Of a stretch of 32,438 nucleotides of DNA, positions 25,519 to 32,433 are shown in pieces. The notes below the pieces were generated by a model that did not search any database, was not told the DNA's origin, and worked only from the letters and a program-made list of their open reading frames with translations. The DNA is from Sphingomonas yabuuchiae (GTDB lineage: Bacteria > Pseudomonadota > Alphaproteobacteria > Sphingomonadales > Sphingomonadaceae). The translations under genes and the position numbers were made by a program. The DNA lies in contig NZ_LDTF01000037.1 in NCBI RefSeq assembly GCF_001477495.1, forward strand, positions 1 through 32,438, in the 5' to 3' direction. Position 1 is the stretch's first letter. Every line of letters starts with the position of its first letter.

Positions 25519-25847
25519 CCCGGCTTCCCGTCGCGCTGGCGGCGGGCGGCATCGTGCTGGTCGGCTGTTCGACCATGCCCGATCCGCGTGCCGCCTCGAC
25601 GCTGCCGCCGATGGTCTCGACGACCTTCCAATGCGAGAATGGCAGCCGCTTCTGGGTGCGCTTCGACAATCGCGACGACAGTGCCCTGATGCGCTTCGGA
25701 GATGATCTGGAGATGCGGCTGGAGGGGCAGCGCGTCGCGTCCGGCATCCACTATAGCGGTTTCGGTCACGATCTGCGCGGCAAGGGGGGTGAGGTTGTTT
25801 TGACACGCCCTACGGGTGATTCCGTACGCTGCACGGCGCAGCGCTGA
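25515..25847 (+). CDS. MliC-like lipoprotein (C-type lysozyme inhibitor family)
   Basis: The 110-aa lipoprotein has a signal ending in VLVGC (Cys18). A compact domain of about 70 residues follows: FQCENGSRFWVRFDN, DLEMRLEGQRVASGIHYS, and HDLRGKGGEVVLTR ending in RCTAQR. The order, with two cysteines at each end of the domain and a C-terminal GK-containing loop, resembles the MliC/PliC family, which block host or protist lysozymes at the cell surface. The match is by eye. It overlaps the upstream acidic-protein gene by four bases. Confidence 0.75.
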   Translation: MTRLPVALAAGGIVLVGCSTMPDPRAASTLPPMVSTTFQCENGSRFWVRFDNRDDSALMRFGDDLEMRLEGQRVASGIHYSGFGHDLRGKGGEVVLTRPTGDSVRCTAQR

Positions 25848-26079
25848 GGACAGCGGGCGGAAACCGGGCCGAAGAGTGGCGGAAATCCGCCATTGCCCCA
25901 TTCCGCCCGCATTTGGTTCATCTTGGTGACAGGAACTGTGTCTCTGGTGCCACAGGTTCCGACAAGGCGATCAAAAATCTCAAATGTCGTGCAACCCATG
26001 GCCGTCTAGCCGGTTAAGCGGGCCTGGGCTGAGCGGTTCGATCCGCCGCCCCACATAGAATAAGAGAAGGGTATCTCAC

Positions 26080-26721
26080 ATGCGTAAGCTTTCCCTCGTC
26101 GCCGCTGCGGCGGCCGCGTTCGTTGCCGTGCCTGCCATGGCTCAGGACATGAACACCACCGACACGGCGGCGGCTCCGGCCCCGGCCGCAGACACCGCGA
26201 CCGCTCCCGACGGCACCCGCGCCTTCGGTATCGAGCCGTACGTCGCGATCATGGGTGGTTGGGAGCAGTTCGACCGTCAGACCGTCGCCGGCATCCCCAC
26301 GCAGCCCAAGGGCTACAACCTGGACGGCGCGCTGGTCGAAGGCATTGTCGGCTTCAACGTGCCGCTGGGCCCCGTGTTCGTCGGCGCCGAGGGCGCGGTC
26401 GCCAAGGGCGTGTCGGGTGACATCGACTGGCAGTATGGCGCCTATGGCCGCGCGGGCTTCCGCGCCGGTGAGAGCGGCCTGTTCTACGGCAAGGTCGGCT
26501 ATCGCTGGAACAACTTCCACAACTTCGCGCCGGGCGTCTCGGGCGACCTGAAGCGCGACTATCACGCGACCGTGTACGGCGTCGGCGCCGAAGTCGGCCC
26601 GAAGGACATCGGTCTGGGCGGCCTGACCGGCAACTCGGGTCTGCGTCTGCGTATGGAAGTTTCGACCTTCGACAACGCGCACTCCTTCCGTCCGATGGCG
26701 GGCGTTGTCGCACACTTCTGA
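26080..26721 (+). CDS. Outer-membrane beta-barrel (opacity/porin-like) protein
   Basis: The 213-aa protein has a signal peptide (cut after VPAMA), an Ala/Thr/Pro-rich linker (about 23-48), and an eight-strand-like barrel domain. Alternating strands include IEPYVAIMGGWEQF, VEGIVGFNVPLG, GAYGRAGFRAGESG and LFYGKVGYRWNNF. It ends in VVAHF, a terminal aromatic residue expected for BAM insertion. AGAAGGG lies upstream of ATG 26080. It has a 232-bp upstream region of its own and a strong terminator, so it is probably monocistronic. Relatives include OmpW/Opa-like surface proteins; the function is unassigned. Confidence 0.88.
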   Translation: MRKLSLVAAAAAAFVAVPAMAQDMNTTDTAAAPAPAADTATAPDGTRAFGIEPYVAIMGGWEQFDRQTVAGIPTQPKGYNLDGALVEGIVGFNVPLGPVFVGAEGAVAKGVSGDIDWQYGAYGRAGFRAGESGLFYGKVGYRWNNFHNFAPGVSGDLKRDYHATVYGVGAEVGPKDIGLGGLTGNSGLRLRMEVSTFDNAHSFRPMAGVVAHF

Positions 26722-26748
26722 TCCCTCTCGGATCCAGTTGGCGTAAAG

Positions 26749-26785
26749 GAACGGGGTTCGGCAGCGATGCCGGACCCCGTTTTCT
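26749..26785 (+). terminator. Rho-independent terminator of the outer-membrane protein gene
   Basis: ACGGGGTTCGGC (26751-26762) pairs fully with GCCGGACCCCGT (26769-26780), allowing one G-U pair, around a 6-nt loop. TTTCTT follows. It lies 30 bp past the stop. Confidence 0.88.
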
Positions 26786-26814
26786 TATGGCGCGACGCTT
26801 CCCATATCGGGCCT

Positions 26815-27147
26815 ATGGTCGGACGGGTGAAGCGAAAGGCGGGGCTGGTGGCCGCCGCCGAACGGATCGAGCGGGCTGCGCCCTTGTCTTGCGCGCTGTG
26901 CGACCGGCCGCTGGGGGTGAAGGTGGAATGGCACCATCCGGTCCCCAAGAGCGAGGGCGGGCGCGAGACGGTGCCGGTCCATCCCATCTGTCACCGGACC
27001 ATCCACGCGACCTTTTCCAATACGGAACTGGCGCGGGGGTTTGCGGACTTCGCGGTGTTGCGGGCGCAGCCGGAGATGGCGCGGTTCCTGCGCTGGATTG
27101 CGGGGAAGCCGGCGGACTTTCATGCGCCGACGCGGGGTGCGCGGTAA
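26815..27147 (+). CDS. Small HNH endonuclease-like protein
   Basis: The 110-aa protein carries the HNH/zinc pattern: C26xxC29 (SCALCDRPLG), the catalytic-type WHHPVPKSEGG (His40-His41), then HPICHRTIH with Cys59, His60 and His64. This is the beta-beta-alpha-metal fold used to cut nucleic acids; stand-alone HNH proteins of this size have diverse or unknown roles. The start is uncertain: ATG 26815 (or GTG 26827) is preferred because an in-frame ATG at 26767 lies inside the terminator hairpin of the previous gene. No strong Shine-Dalgarno precedes any of them. Confidence 0.78.
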   Translation: MVGRVKRKAGLVAAAERIERAAPLSCALCDRPLGVKVEWHHPVPKSEGGRETVPVHPICHRTIHATFSNTELARGFADFAVLRAQPEMARFLRWIAGKPADFHAPTRGAR

Positions 27148-27152
27148 TTTAG

Positions 27153-27484
27153 GTTCGTGCGAAGACGCGATGGCGCGAATAAGGTTGGTTCGCGCAGAGG
27201 CGCGGAGGGCGCAGAGAAGAGGAAGCGCAGAAGGCCGATAGCCTCGGCCCCCGTTCAGCCTGAGCGCAGTCGAAGGCCACGGGATAACGTCCGCCGAGCG
27301 GCTGGCTTATTTATCCTCAGGGACATGGATAGCCTCCGGCTATGTCGATTTTGGCGTGTGCTTGCCCTTGGCCTTCGACTTCGCTCAGGCTGAACGGAGG
27401 TGGGGACTATCGTCCTCCCGCGTTTCTTCTCTCCGCGCCTCTGCGCGAACCAACCTCCTTCGCGCCCTCGCGGCTTCGCGTGAA
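27153..27484. repeat. Large inverted repeat between convergent genes (about 120-bp arms)
   Basis: The left arm 27153-27283 and right arm 27366-27484 are imperfect inverted copies around an 82-bp spacer. Each arm contains TTCG..CGCGAAG units, the block GGTTGGTTCGCGCAGAGGCG, a CAGAGAAG-type tail and one copy of the dispersed short repeat (27252-27280 and 27370-27397). This accounts for nearly all of the 373-bp gap 27148-27520, in which I find no gene. Genes on both sides end here. Confidence 0.85.
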
Positions 27485-27486
27485 CG

Positions 27487-27512
27487 AAAAAGGGCGGACC
27501 GAAGCCCGCCCT
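27487..27512 (-). terminator. Rho-independent terminator of nrdB
   Basis: On the minus strand AGGGCGG pairs with CCGCCCT around a loop with a CTTCGG tetraloop core and is followed by TTTTT. It is 8 bp beyond the nrdB stop and overlaps nothing coding. Confidence 0.88.
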
Positions 27513-27520
27513 CTCCCAAA

Positions 27521-28576
27521 TCACTCCGCCGCGACGCCTGCGGCCGAGAACATGTCGCCTGTCTCGCCCGGCTCCTCGTTGGCCGCCTTGGCGGTCTTGG
27601 CCTTTTGCCGCGTGTCGAACGCGTCCCAGACGTCGTTCCACTGGCCGCGCGTCGCCGCCTTGGAATATTCCGTCGCGCGCGTTTCGAAGAAGTTGGCATG
27701 CTCGACGCCGTTGAGCAGCGGGGTCAGCCAGGGCAGGGGATGCTCGTCGATCATGTAGATCGGCTTCAGGCCCAGCTGGCTCAGGCGCCAGTCGGCGATG
27801 TAGCGGATATACTTCTTGATCTCCTTGGGCTTCATCCCCTCGACCGGGCCCATTTCGAAGGCGAGGTCGATGAAATTGTCCTCCAGGCGGATCGTCGTCT
27901 GGCACACATCGGCGATGTCGTCCTTGACCGCCTTGGTCAGGCACTGGCGCTCCTGGCAGAAGGCGTGGAACATGCGGATGATGCCCTCGCAGTGCAGGCT
28001 CTCGTCGCGCACCGACCAGCTGACGATCTGGCCCATGCCCTTCATCTTGTTGAAGCGCGGGAAGTTCATCAGCATCGCGAAGGACGCGAACAGCTGGACG
28101 CCCTCGGTGAAGCCGCCGAACATCGCCAGCGTGCGCGCGATGTCCTCGTCACTGTCGACGCCGAAATTCTGCATGTAGTCATGCTTGTCCTTCATCTCGG
28201 CATATTCGAGGAAGGCGCCGTACTCGCTCTCGGGCATGCCGATCGTGTCGAGCAGATGGCTGTACGCGGCGATATGCACCGTCTCCATGTTGGAGAAGGC
28301 GGTCAGCATCATCTTGACCTCGGTCGGCTTGAACACCCGGCCGTATTTCTCGTGATAGCAGTCCTGCACCTCGACGTCCGCCTGGGTGAAGAAGCGGAAG
28401 ATCTGGGTCAGCAGATTGCGTTCGTGATCGGTCAGCTTCTGCGCCCAGTCGCGGCAATCCTCGCCCAGCGGCACCTCTTCGGGCAGCCAGTGGAGCTGTT
28501 GCTGGCGCTTCCAGAACTCGAACGCCCAGGGGTATTCGAAGGGCTTATACTGCTTGGAGGCTTGGAGGAGAGGCAT
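27521..28576 (-). CDS. nrdB: Class Ia ribonucleotide reductase, beta subunit NrdB
   Basis: The 351-aa radical-generating subunit of aerobic ribonucleotide reductase is cytoplasmic. The di-iron and radical residues can be placed by spacing to E. coli: Asp67 (QADVEV), Glu98 and His101 (NMETVHIAAY) and the tyrosyl radical Tyr105, matching D84, E115, H118 and Y122. The second helix pair has SWSVRDESLHCEG. The C-terminus ends GDMFSAAGVAAE, the tail that docks on NrdA. No ATP-cone precedes the ferritin-like domain. Start ATG 28576 fits the family N-terminus. It lies about 1.1 kb downstream of nrdA, with three small genes between them, one on the opposite strand. Confidence 0.97.
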   Translation of the reverse strand: MPLLQASKQYKPFEYPWAFEFWKRQQQLHWLPEEVPLGEDCRDWAQKLTDHERNLLTQIFRFFTQADVEVQDCYHEKYGRVFKPTEVKMMLTAFSNMETVHIAAYSHLLDTIGMPESEYGAFLEYAEMKDKHDYMQNFGVDSDEDIARTLAMFGGFTEGVQLFASFAMLMNFPRFNKMKGMGQIVSWSVRDESLHCEGIIRMFHAFCQERQCLTKAVKDDIADVCQTTIRLEDNFIDLAFEMGPVEGMKPKEIKKYIRYIADWRLSQLGLKPIYMIDEHPLPWLTPLLNGVEHANFFETRATEYSKAATRGQWNDVWDAFDTRQKAKTAKAANEEPGETGDMFSAAGVAAE

Positions 28577-28626
28577 CGGGGTTACTCCGGATACAAATCA
28601 AATGAGGTGATAGGGTGAAGGCCGGT

Positions 28627-28824
28627 TCAGCCACTGCTCGCCCAGGAGCGCAGAGCGGTGGCGAAACCGGCGAGAATGATCCCGCCCATGGCGAACATGG
28701 TGCCCGCGATTAGCCGGGCGTAGCGGCCCTGCTCCGATCGGGGGCCGCGGAGTTGCAGCAGCAGCGTTGCGCCGATCCCGGTCAACAGGGCGGCAACGCC
28801 GTACATGATGGTCGCACCCGTCAT
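28627..28824 (-). CDS. Tiny two-helix membrane protein, unknown
   Basis: The 65-aa product has two hydrophobic helices (about 6-24 and 38-58) separated by a basic loop (RGPRSEQGRYAR), so both ends are probably on the same side. It lies on the minus strand 50 bp upstream of nrdB and could be co-transcribed with it. ATG 28824 has a weak GGA; ATG 28806 is an alternative. It diverges from the DUF2171 gene with 56 bp between starts. No family is recognised. Confidence 0.6.
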   Translation of the reverse strand: MTGATIMYGVAALLTGIGATLLLQLRGPRSEQGRYARLIAGTMFAMGGIILAGFATALRSWASSG

Positions 28825-28880
28825 GCGACCATTTCCGGCGTTGCGCGTTCCGAAACCGAACCCAACACAGGAGACGTAAG

Positions 28881-29132
28881 ATGGTCGATGTCAGCCAGAT
28901 CAAGGAACATGCCGAAGTCGTCGGCGCGGACGGCGTCCATGTCGGTACGGTCGATCATGTCGATGGCGACCGCATCAAGCTGACCAAGAACGACAGCCCC
29001 CAGACCCAGGACGGGCAGGGCGCCAAGCATCATTACCTGCCGCTCGGCCTGGTCGCCGAGGTCGAGGGCGACACCGTCCGCCTGTCGGCCACCGGCCAGA
29101 ACGCCGTCGACCAGTTCGAAGAGGCGGAGTGA
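28881..29132 (+). CDS. DUF2171 domain protein (PRC-barrel-like)
   Basis: The 83-aa protein is one DUF2171 domain: VSQIKEHAEVVGADGVHVGT, VDHVDGDRIKLTKND, then HHYLPLGLVAEVEGDTVRLS and an acidic tail. The fold is a small beta barrel of the PRC type, often seen in short stress-associated or RNA-metabolism proteins; the function is not established. GGAGACGTAAG precedes ATG 28881. It is on the opposite strand to the genes around it, between nrdB and nrdA, and ends in its own terminator at 29200. Confidence 0.85.
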   Translation: MVDVSQIKEHAEVVGADGVHVGTVDHVDGDRIKLTKNDSPQTQDGQGAKHHYLPLGLVAEVEGDTVRLSATGQNAVDQFEEAE

Positions 29133-29141
29133 GCCGCTGAT

Positions 29142-29201
29142 CCCTCTCCCCTTGTGGGAGAGGGAGGGGCCCGCGGCCGCAGGCCGTGGGAGGGTGAGGG
29201 G
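29142..29201. repeat. Repeat flanking the DUF559 gene, downstream copy (inverted)
   Basis: About 60 bp, beginning CCCTCTCCCCTTGTGGGAGA and ending GGGAGGGTGAGGGG. Its reverse complement recurs at 29595-29657 with only a few changes and small gaps. It lies between the DUF2171 stop and the DUF559 stop. Confidence 0.88.
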
Positions 29202-29226
29202 GCCGTCCATCACGGGCGGCCCTTTT
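29200..29226 (+). terminator. Rho-independent terminator of the DUF2171 gene
   Basis: GGGCCG (29200-29205) pairs with CGGCCC (29217-29222), extended by CC/GG across small bulges, and is followed by TTTT. It covers the stop codon of the DUF559 gene on the other strand. Confidence 0.7.
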
Positions 29227-29680
29227 GCATGTGCGCGACCCGCGCGCCGATCGCCGTCACGACGCCGTCGAGGTTTTGCATCACATCGGCATTGGCGAAA
29301 CGGATCACGTCATAGCCTTCATGTTCGAGGAAGCAGGTGCGTGACGCGTCGCTTCCCTGTTTGGTCGCATGGTCATCGCCCTCGATTTCGATGATCAGTC
29401 GTGCCGCGTGCGAACAGAAGTCGACATGGTACGGACCTATCGGAACCTGGCGGCGAAACTTCGCATTCGGCAACGTCTCGCGCAGGGCGCGCCATAGCTG
29501 GCGCTCGGGTTCACCGGCGTTCTGACGCAGTTCGCGCGATCGTGAAACCGTAGTCGCTGGAAGCAGCTGGCGTTTGGTCAGGCCTTGGGCGTTGCCCCTC
29601 ACCCTTCCCACGGCCTTTGGCCGCAGGCCCCTTCCCTCTCCCACAAGGGGAGAGGGAGGTTTGGGAATGTGAGAGTCCAC
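29210..29680 (-). CDS. DUF559 endonuclease-domain protein flanked by inverted repeats
   Basis: The 156-aa protein contains a DUF559 domain (Vsr/very-short-patch-repair-like, PD-(D/E)XK fold) from about residue 47. Landmarks are SRELRQNAGEPERQLWRALRE, KFRRQVPIGPYHVDF, the probable active-site strand LIIEIEGDDHA and a C-terminal YDVIRFANADVMQNLDGVV. Residues about 8-28 are simply the translated intergenic repeat at 29595-29657 and are not part of the domain. The start is GTG 29680, with GGAAGG seven bases upstream. It is 28 bp beyond the nrdA stop on the same strand, so it is likely read through from nrdA. Function is unknown; the flanking repeat pair suggests a mobile or repeat-associated origin (inference). 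Confidence 0.78.
   Translation of the reverse strand: MDSHIPKPPSPLVGEGRGLRPKAVGRVRGNAQGLTKRQLLPATTVSRSRELRQNAGEPERQLWRALRETLPNAKFRRQVPIGPYHVDFCSHAARLIIEIEGDDHATKQGSDASRTCFLEHEGYDVIRFANADVMQNLDGVVTAIGARVAHMQKGRP
29595..29657. repeat. Repeat flanking the DUF559 gene, upstream copy, inside its coding region
   Basis: About 63 bp, CCCCTCACCCTTCCCACGGC to CAAGGGGAGAGGG. Its reverse complement matches 29142-29201 nearly base for base. It encodes residues about 8-28 of the DUF559 protein. The two copies are in inverted orientation, 393 bp apart. Confidence 0.88.
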
Positions 29681-29708
29681 AACTTCACCTTCCCGTCAGG
29701 CCATTACC

Positions 29709-31634
29709 TCACTGGCACGCCAGGCATTCGTCGTAATCGGTCGTCTCACCGATCTCGAACTTCGGCGCGCTGATCGTGTTGTCGGCCTCGACGCCGCCCG
29801 ACCCGGCGAAACCGGCGCGCTGCACCGACTTCGAGCGGAGATAATAGAGCGATTTGATGCCCAGCTCCCAGGCGCGGAAGTGGAGCATCAGCAGGTCCCA
29901 CTTTTCCACGTCCGCCGGGATGAACAGGTTCAGCGACTGCGCCTGGTCGATATAGGGCGTTCGATCACCCGCCAGTTCGAGCAGCCAGCGTTGGTCGATC
30001 TCGAACGAGGTCTTGAACGTGTCCTTCTCTTCCGGCGACAGGAAGTCGAGATGCTGGACCGAGCCGCCATGCTCGAGGATCGAATTCCACACCGCGTCCG
30101 AATTCTTCGACTTCGCGATCAGGATCTTTTCGAGATAGGCGTTCTTGACCGCGAACGATCCCGACAGCGTCTTGTGGGTATAGATGTTCGCCGGGATTGG
30201 CTCGATACAGGCGCTGGTGCCGCCGCAGATGATGCTGATCGACGCGGTCGGTGCGATCGCCATCTTGCAGCTGAAGCGCTCCATCACGCCGACATCGGCC
30301 GCGTCGGGGCAGGGGCCGCGCTCGACCGCCAGCGTCATCGACGCCTGATTCACCTGCGCGCTGATATGCTTGAACATGCGCAGGTTCCACGACTTGGCCA
30401 TCGCGCCCTCAAAGGGGATGCCGCGGGCCTGGAGGAAGCTGTGGAAGCCCATCACGCCCAGGCCCACCGAGCGCTCGCGACCGGCCGAATAGGCGGCCCG
30501 CTCCATGCCCGGCTCGTGCCGCTCGATATAGTCCTGCAGGACGTTGTCGAGGAAGCGCATCACGTCCTCGATAAACTGCTTGTCGTCTTTCCACTCGTCC
30601 CAGGTTTCCAGGTTGAGCGACGACAGGCAGCAGACGGCGGTGCGGTCCTTGCCCTTGTGATCGATGCCGGTCGGCAGGGTGATTTCCGAACACAGGTTCG
30701 ACGTCGACACCTTCAGCCCCAGCTCGCGGTGGTGCTTGGGCATGTTCTTGTTCACATGGTCGGCGAAGACGATGTACGGCTCGCCGGTCGCCAGACGGGT
30801 CTCGACCAGCTTCTGGAACAGCGCGCGGGCGTCGACCTTGCTACGGACTTCGCCGGTCTTGGGGCTCTTCAGCTCCCATTCGGCGCCGTCGCGCACCGCT
30901 TCCATGAAGGCGTCGGGGATCAGGACGCCATGGTGCAGGTTCAGCGCCTTGCGGTTGAAGTCGCCGCTGGGCTTGCGGATCTCGAGGAACTCCTCGATCT
31001 CGGGATGCGAGATGTCGAGATAGCAGGCGGCCGAACCGCGACGCAGCGAACCCTGGCTGATGGCGAGCGTCAGCGAGTCCATCACGCGGACAAAGGGAAT
31101 GATGCCGCTGGTCTTGCCGTTCAGGCCGACCGGCTCGCCGATGCCGCGCACCTGGCCCCAATAGGTGCCGATGCCGCCGCCGCGCGAGGCCAGCCAGACA
31201 TTCTCGTTCCAGGTGGTGACGATGCCGTCCAGGCTGTCGGGCACCGAGTTGAGATAGCAGCTGATCGGCAGGCCGCGACCGGTGCCGCCGTTCGACAGGA
31301 CCGGCGTGGCAGGCATGAACCACAGCTTCGAGATATAATCGTAGAGCCGCTGGGCATGTTCGGCATTGTCGGCATAAGCCGAGGCCACGCGCACGAACAG
31401 GTCCTGATAGCTTTCGCCCGGCAGCAGATAGCGGTCGTTCAGCGTTTCCTTGCCGAAGTCGGTCAGCAGCGCGTCGCGCGCATGGTCGACCTCGACCGGA
31501 TAGGGTTGCGGGCGCACCGACTTGGTGTCCGCCGGGGTGGGGGCGGGCGCCGCGTTCTGGGCCATATCCGCCGCCATCTTTTCGAGCATATCAGTGGTCA
31601 TGTCGCTATCCCGGCTATCCCTGAAATCCATCAT
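29709..31634 (-). CDS. nrdA: Class Ia ribonucleotide reductase, alpha subunit NrdA, without ATP-cone
   Basis: The 641-aa catalytic subunit reduces ribonucleoside diphosphates. The redox and radical residues are Cys126 (LPISCYLNS), the triad Asn313-Cys315-Glu317 (SNLCSEI), Cys335 (TAVCCLSSLNLE) and the C-terminal pair Cys637/Cys640 (CLACQ). The start is ATG 31634 with AAAGGAG eight bases upstream; an in-frame start at 31688 is unneeded. The first 40 residues are Asp/Met/Ala-rich and then the catalytic domain begins (YPVEVDHARDALLTDFGKETL). There is no ATP-cone of about 90 residues as in E. coli NrdA, and NrdB has none, so overall activity control by ATP/dATP is probably absent. The specificity-site region appears intact. 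nrdB lies downstream but is not adjacent. Confidence 0.97.
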   Translation of the reverse strand: MMDFRDSRDSDMTTDMLEKMAADMAQNAAPAPTPADTKSVRPQPYPVEVDHARDALLTDFGKETLNDRYLLPGESYQDLFVRVASAYADNAEHAQRLYDYISKLWFMPATPVLSNGGTGRGLPISCYLNSVPDSLDGIVTTWNENVWLASRGGGIGTYWGQVRGIGEPVGLNGKTSGIIPFVRVMDSLTLAISQGSLRRGSAACYLDISHPEIEEFLEIRKPSGDFNRKALNLHHGVLIPDAFMEAVRDGAEWELKSPKTGEVRSKVDARALFQKLVETRLATGEPYIVFADHVNKNMPKHHRELGLKVSTSNLCSEITLPTGIDHKGKDRTAVCCLSSLNLETWDEWKDDKQFIEDVMRFLDNVLQDYIERHEPGMERAAYSAGRERSVGLGVMGFHSFLQARGIPFEGAMAKSWNLRMFKHISAQVNQASMTLAVERGPCPDAADVGVMERFSCKMAIAPTASISIICGGTSACIEPIPANIYTHKTLSGSFAVKNAYLEKILIAKSKNSDAVWNSILEHGGSVQHLDFLSPEEKDTFKTSFEIDQRWLLELAGDRTPYIDQAQSLNLFIPADVEKWDLLMLHFRAWELGIKSLYYLRSKSVQRAGFAGSGGVEADNTISAPKFEIGETTDYDECLACQ

Positions 31635-31820
31635 TGATGCCGCTCCTTTGTTCTTGTTCCGTTCGAGTCGGCATCCAGTCCCTAGCACCGCGCGCCAGGC
31701 GCGTCGCGATCAGGATGGGAAGGGAGGTGGAATCCCCGATTCCGGGGCTTTCTCCGCATCCGGTCATGCGTTTCGGCATGACCTCATCCTACCAGTGCTT
31801 GGGGCCCTTCCCGACCTCTT

Positions 31821-31836
31821 CCACAATCCTTAGTGG
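31821..31836 (-). promoter_or_regulatory. Possible NrdR box upstream of nrdA
   Basis: CCACAATCCTTAGTGG keeps the CAC-AAT...TAGTG core and mirror symmetry of NrdR boxes (consensus close to ACACWATATATWGTGT). It overlaps a plausible -10 region (CACTAA) 17 bp from TTGCGG on the minus strand, about 190 bp upstream of nrdA. A convincing second box about 31 bp away was not found. The rest of 31635-31992 (358 bp) holds no gene I can support; it carries a small hairpin (CCCCGATTCCGGGG). Confidence 0.4.
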
Positions 31837-31992
31837 AAAATCCCGAGCGGCACCGCAAGAGGTTAAAGCGCGGGGCGGGGGTTGGTTGCGACGAATGGCG
31901 GGCGCGTTCGGGCCGCCCAAAAGCCGCGACGCACGGATGTCTGCGGGGTTCGGGAAGCGCAAGTCCCTAAAAATTTTTTTTGGCCGCCGGGA

Positions 31993-32433
31993 TCAGCGCG
32001 GGACGAGCAGGAACAGCGCGATGAGACCGAGAATCGCGACCACCATCTGGGGTGGCCGCAGCCGCGCGAAATGCCCCGGCGCGCCGCCCCAACTGGCCAG
32101 CCAGGGATCGGTCAGTGCGATGGACGCATAGCCCAGGATCAACAACCCGAAGCCCGTCGACGGCCCCGCAATCAAGGCCAGCAGTCCCAGCGAGAAGCGC
32201 AGGATCATCGTCGCCATCTGCGAGACATGGGTGCCGCCCGGCGTGAAGAAGCTCAGGCCGCGCGCGACGCCCGCCAGGAAGATCAGGATCGCCGCCCCCC
32301 AAATCTGCCCGATCAGCAGGGCCAGCGGCGTACCCGCCCAGGCGGCCAGCGCGGTGAGAGGCAGAACCAGTACCGGGCCATAGCCGAAGACCAGGCTGAG
32401 CAGGGGGATCCGGGGCGATGCGCCCTCGGGCAT
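31993..32433 (-). CDS. DUF3429 family membrane protein
   Basis: The 146-aa protein has five hydrophobic segments, with LSLVFGYGPVLVLPL near the start, GQIWGAAILIFLAGVARG, TPGGTHVSQMATMILRFSLG, and LILGYASIALTDPWLASWG. The pattern of the GxxxxxFLAGxxxG helix and the basic loop is that of DUF3429 inner-membrane proteins. The function is unknown. Start ATG 32433 is four bases from the window end, so the upstream context, including any Shine-Dalgarno, cannot be judged. It is on the same strand as nrdA, but a 358-bp gap separates them. Confidence 0.85.
   Translation of the reverse strand: MPEGASPRIPLLSLVFGYGPVLVLPLTALAAWAGTPLALLIGQIWGAAILIFLAGVARGLSFFTPGGTHVSQMATMILRFSLGLLALIAGPSTGFGLLILGYASIALTDPWLASWGGAPGHFARLRPPQMVVAILGLIALFLLVPR

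Noticed and set aside
25932..25960. Inverted repeat GGAACTGTG/CACAGGTTCC upstream of the outer-membrane protein gene
   Set aside because: The arms need a bulge to pair, it is 120 bp from the start codon, and no promoter element is clear next to it. Too weak to list as an operator.
29880..31637. 585-aa plus-strand open frame opposite nrdA
   Set aside because: Antisense shadow of nrdA, whose catalytic residues are all present on the minus strand.
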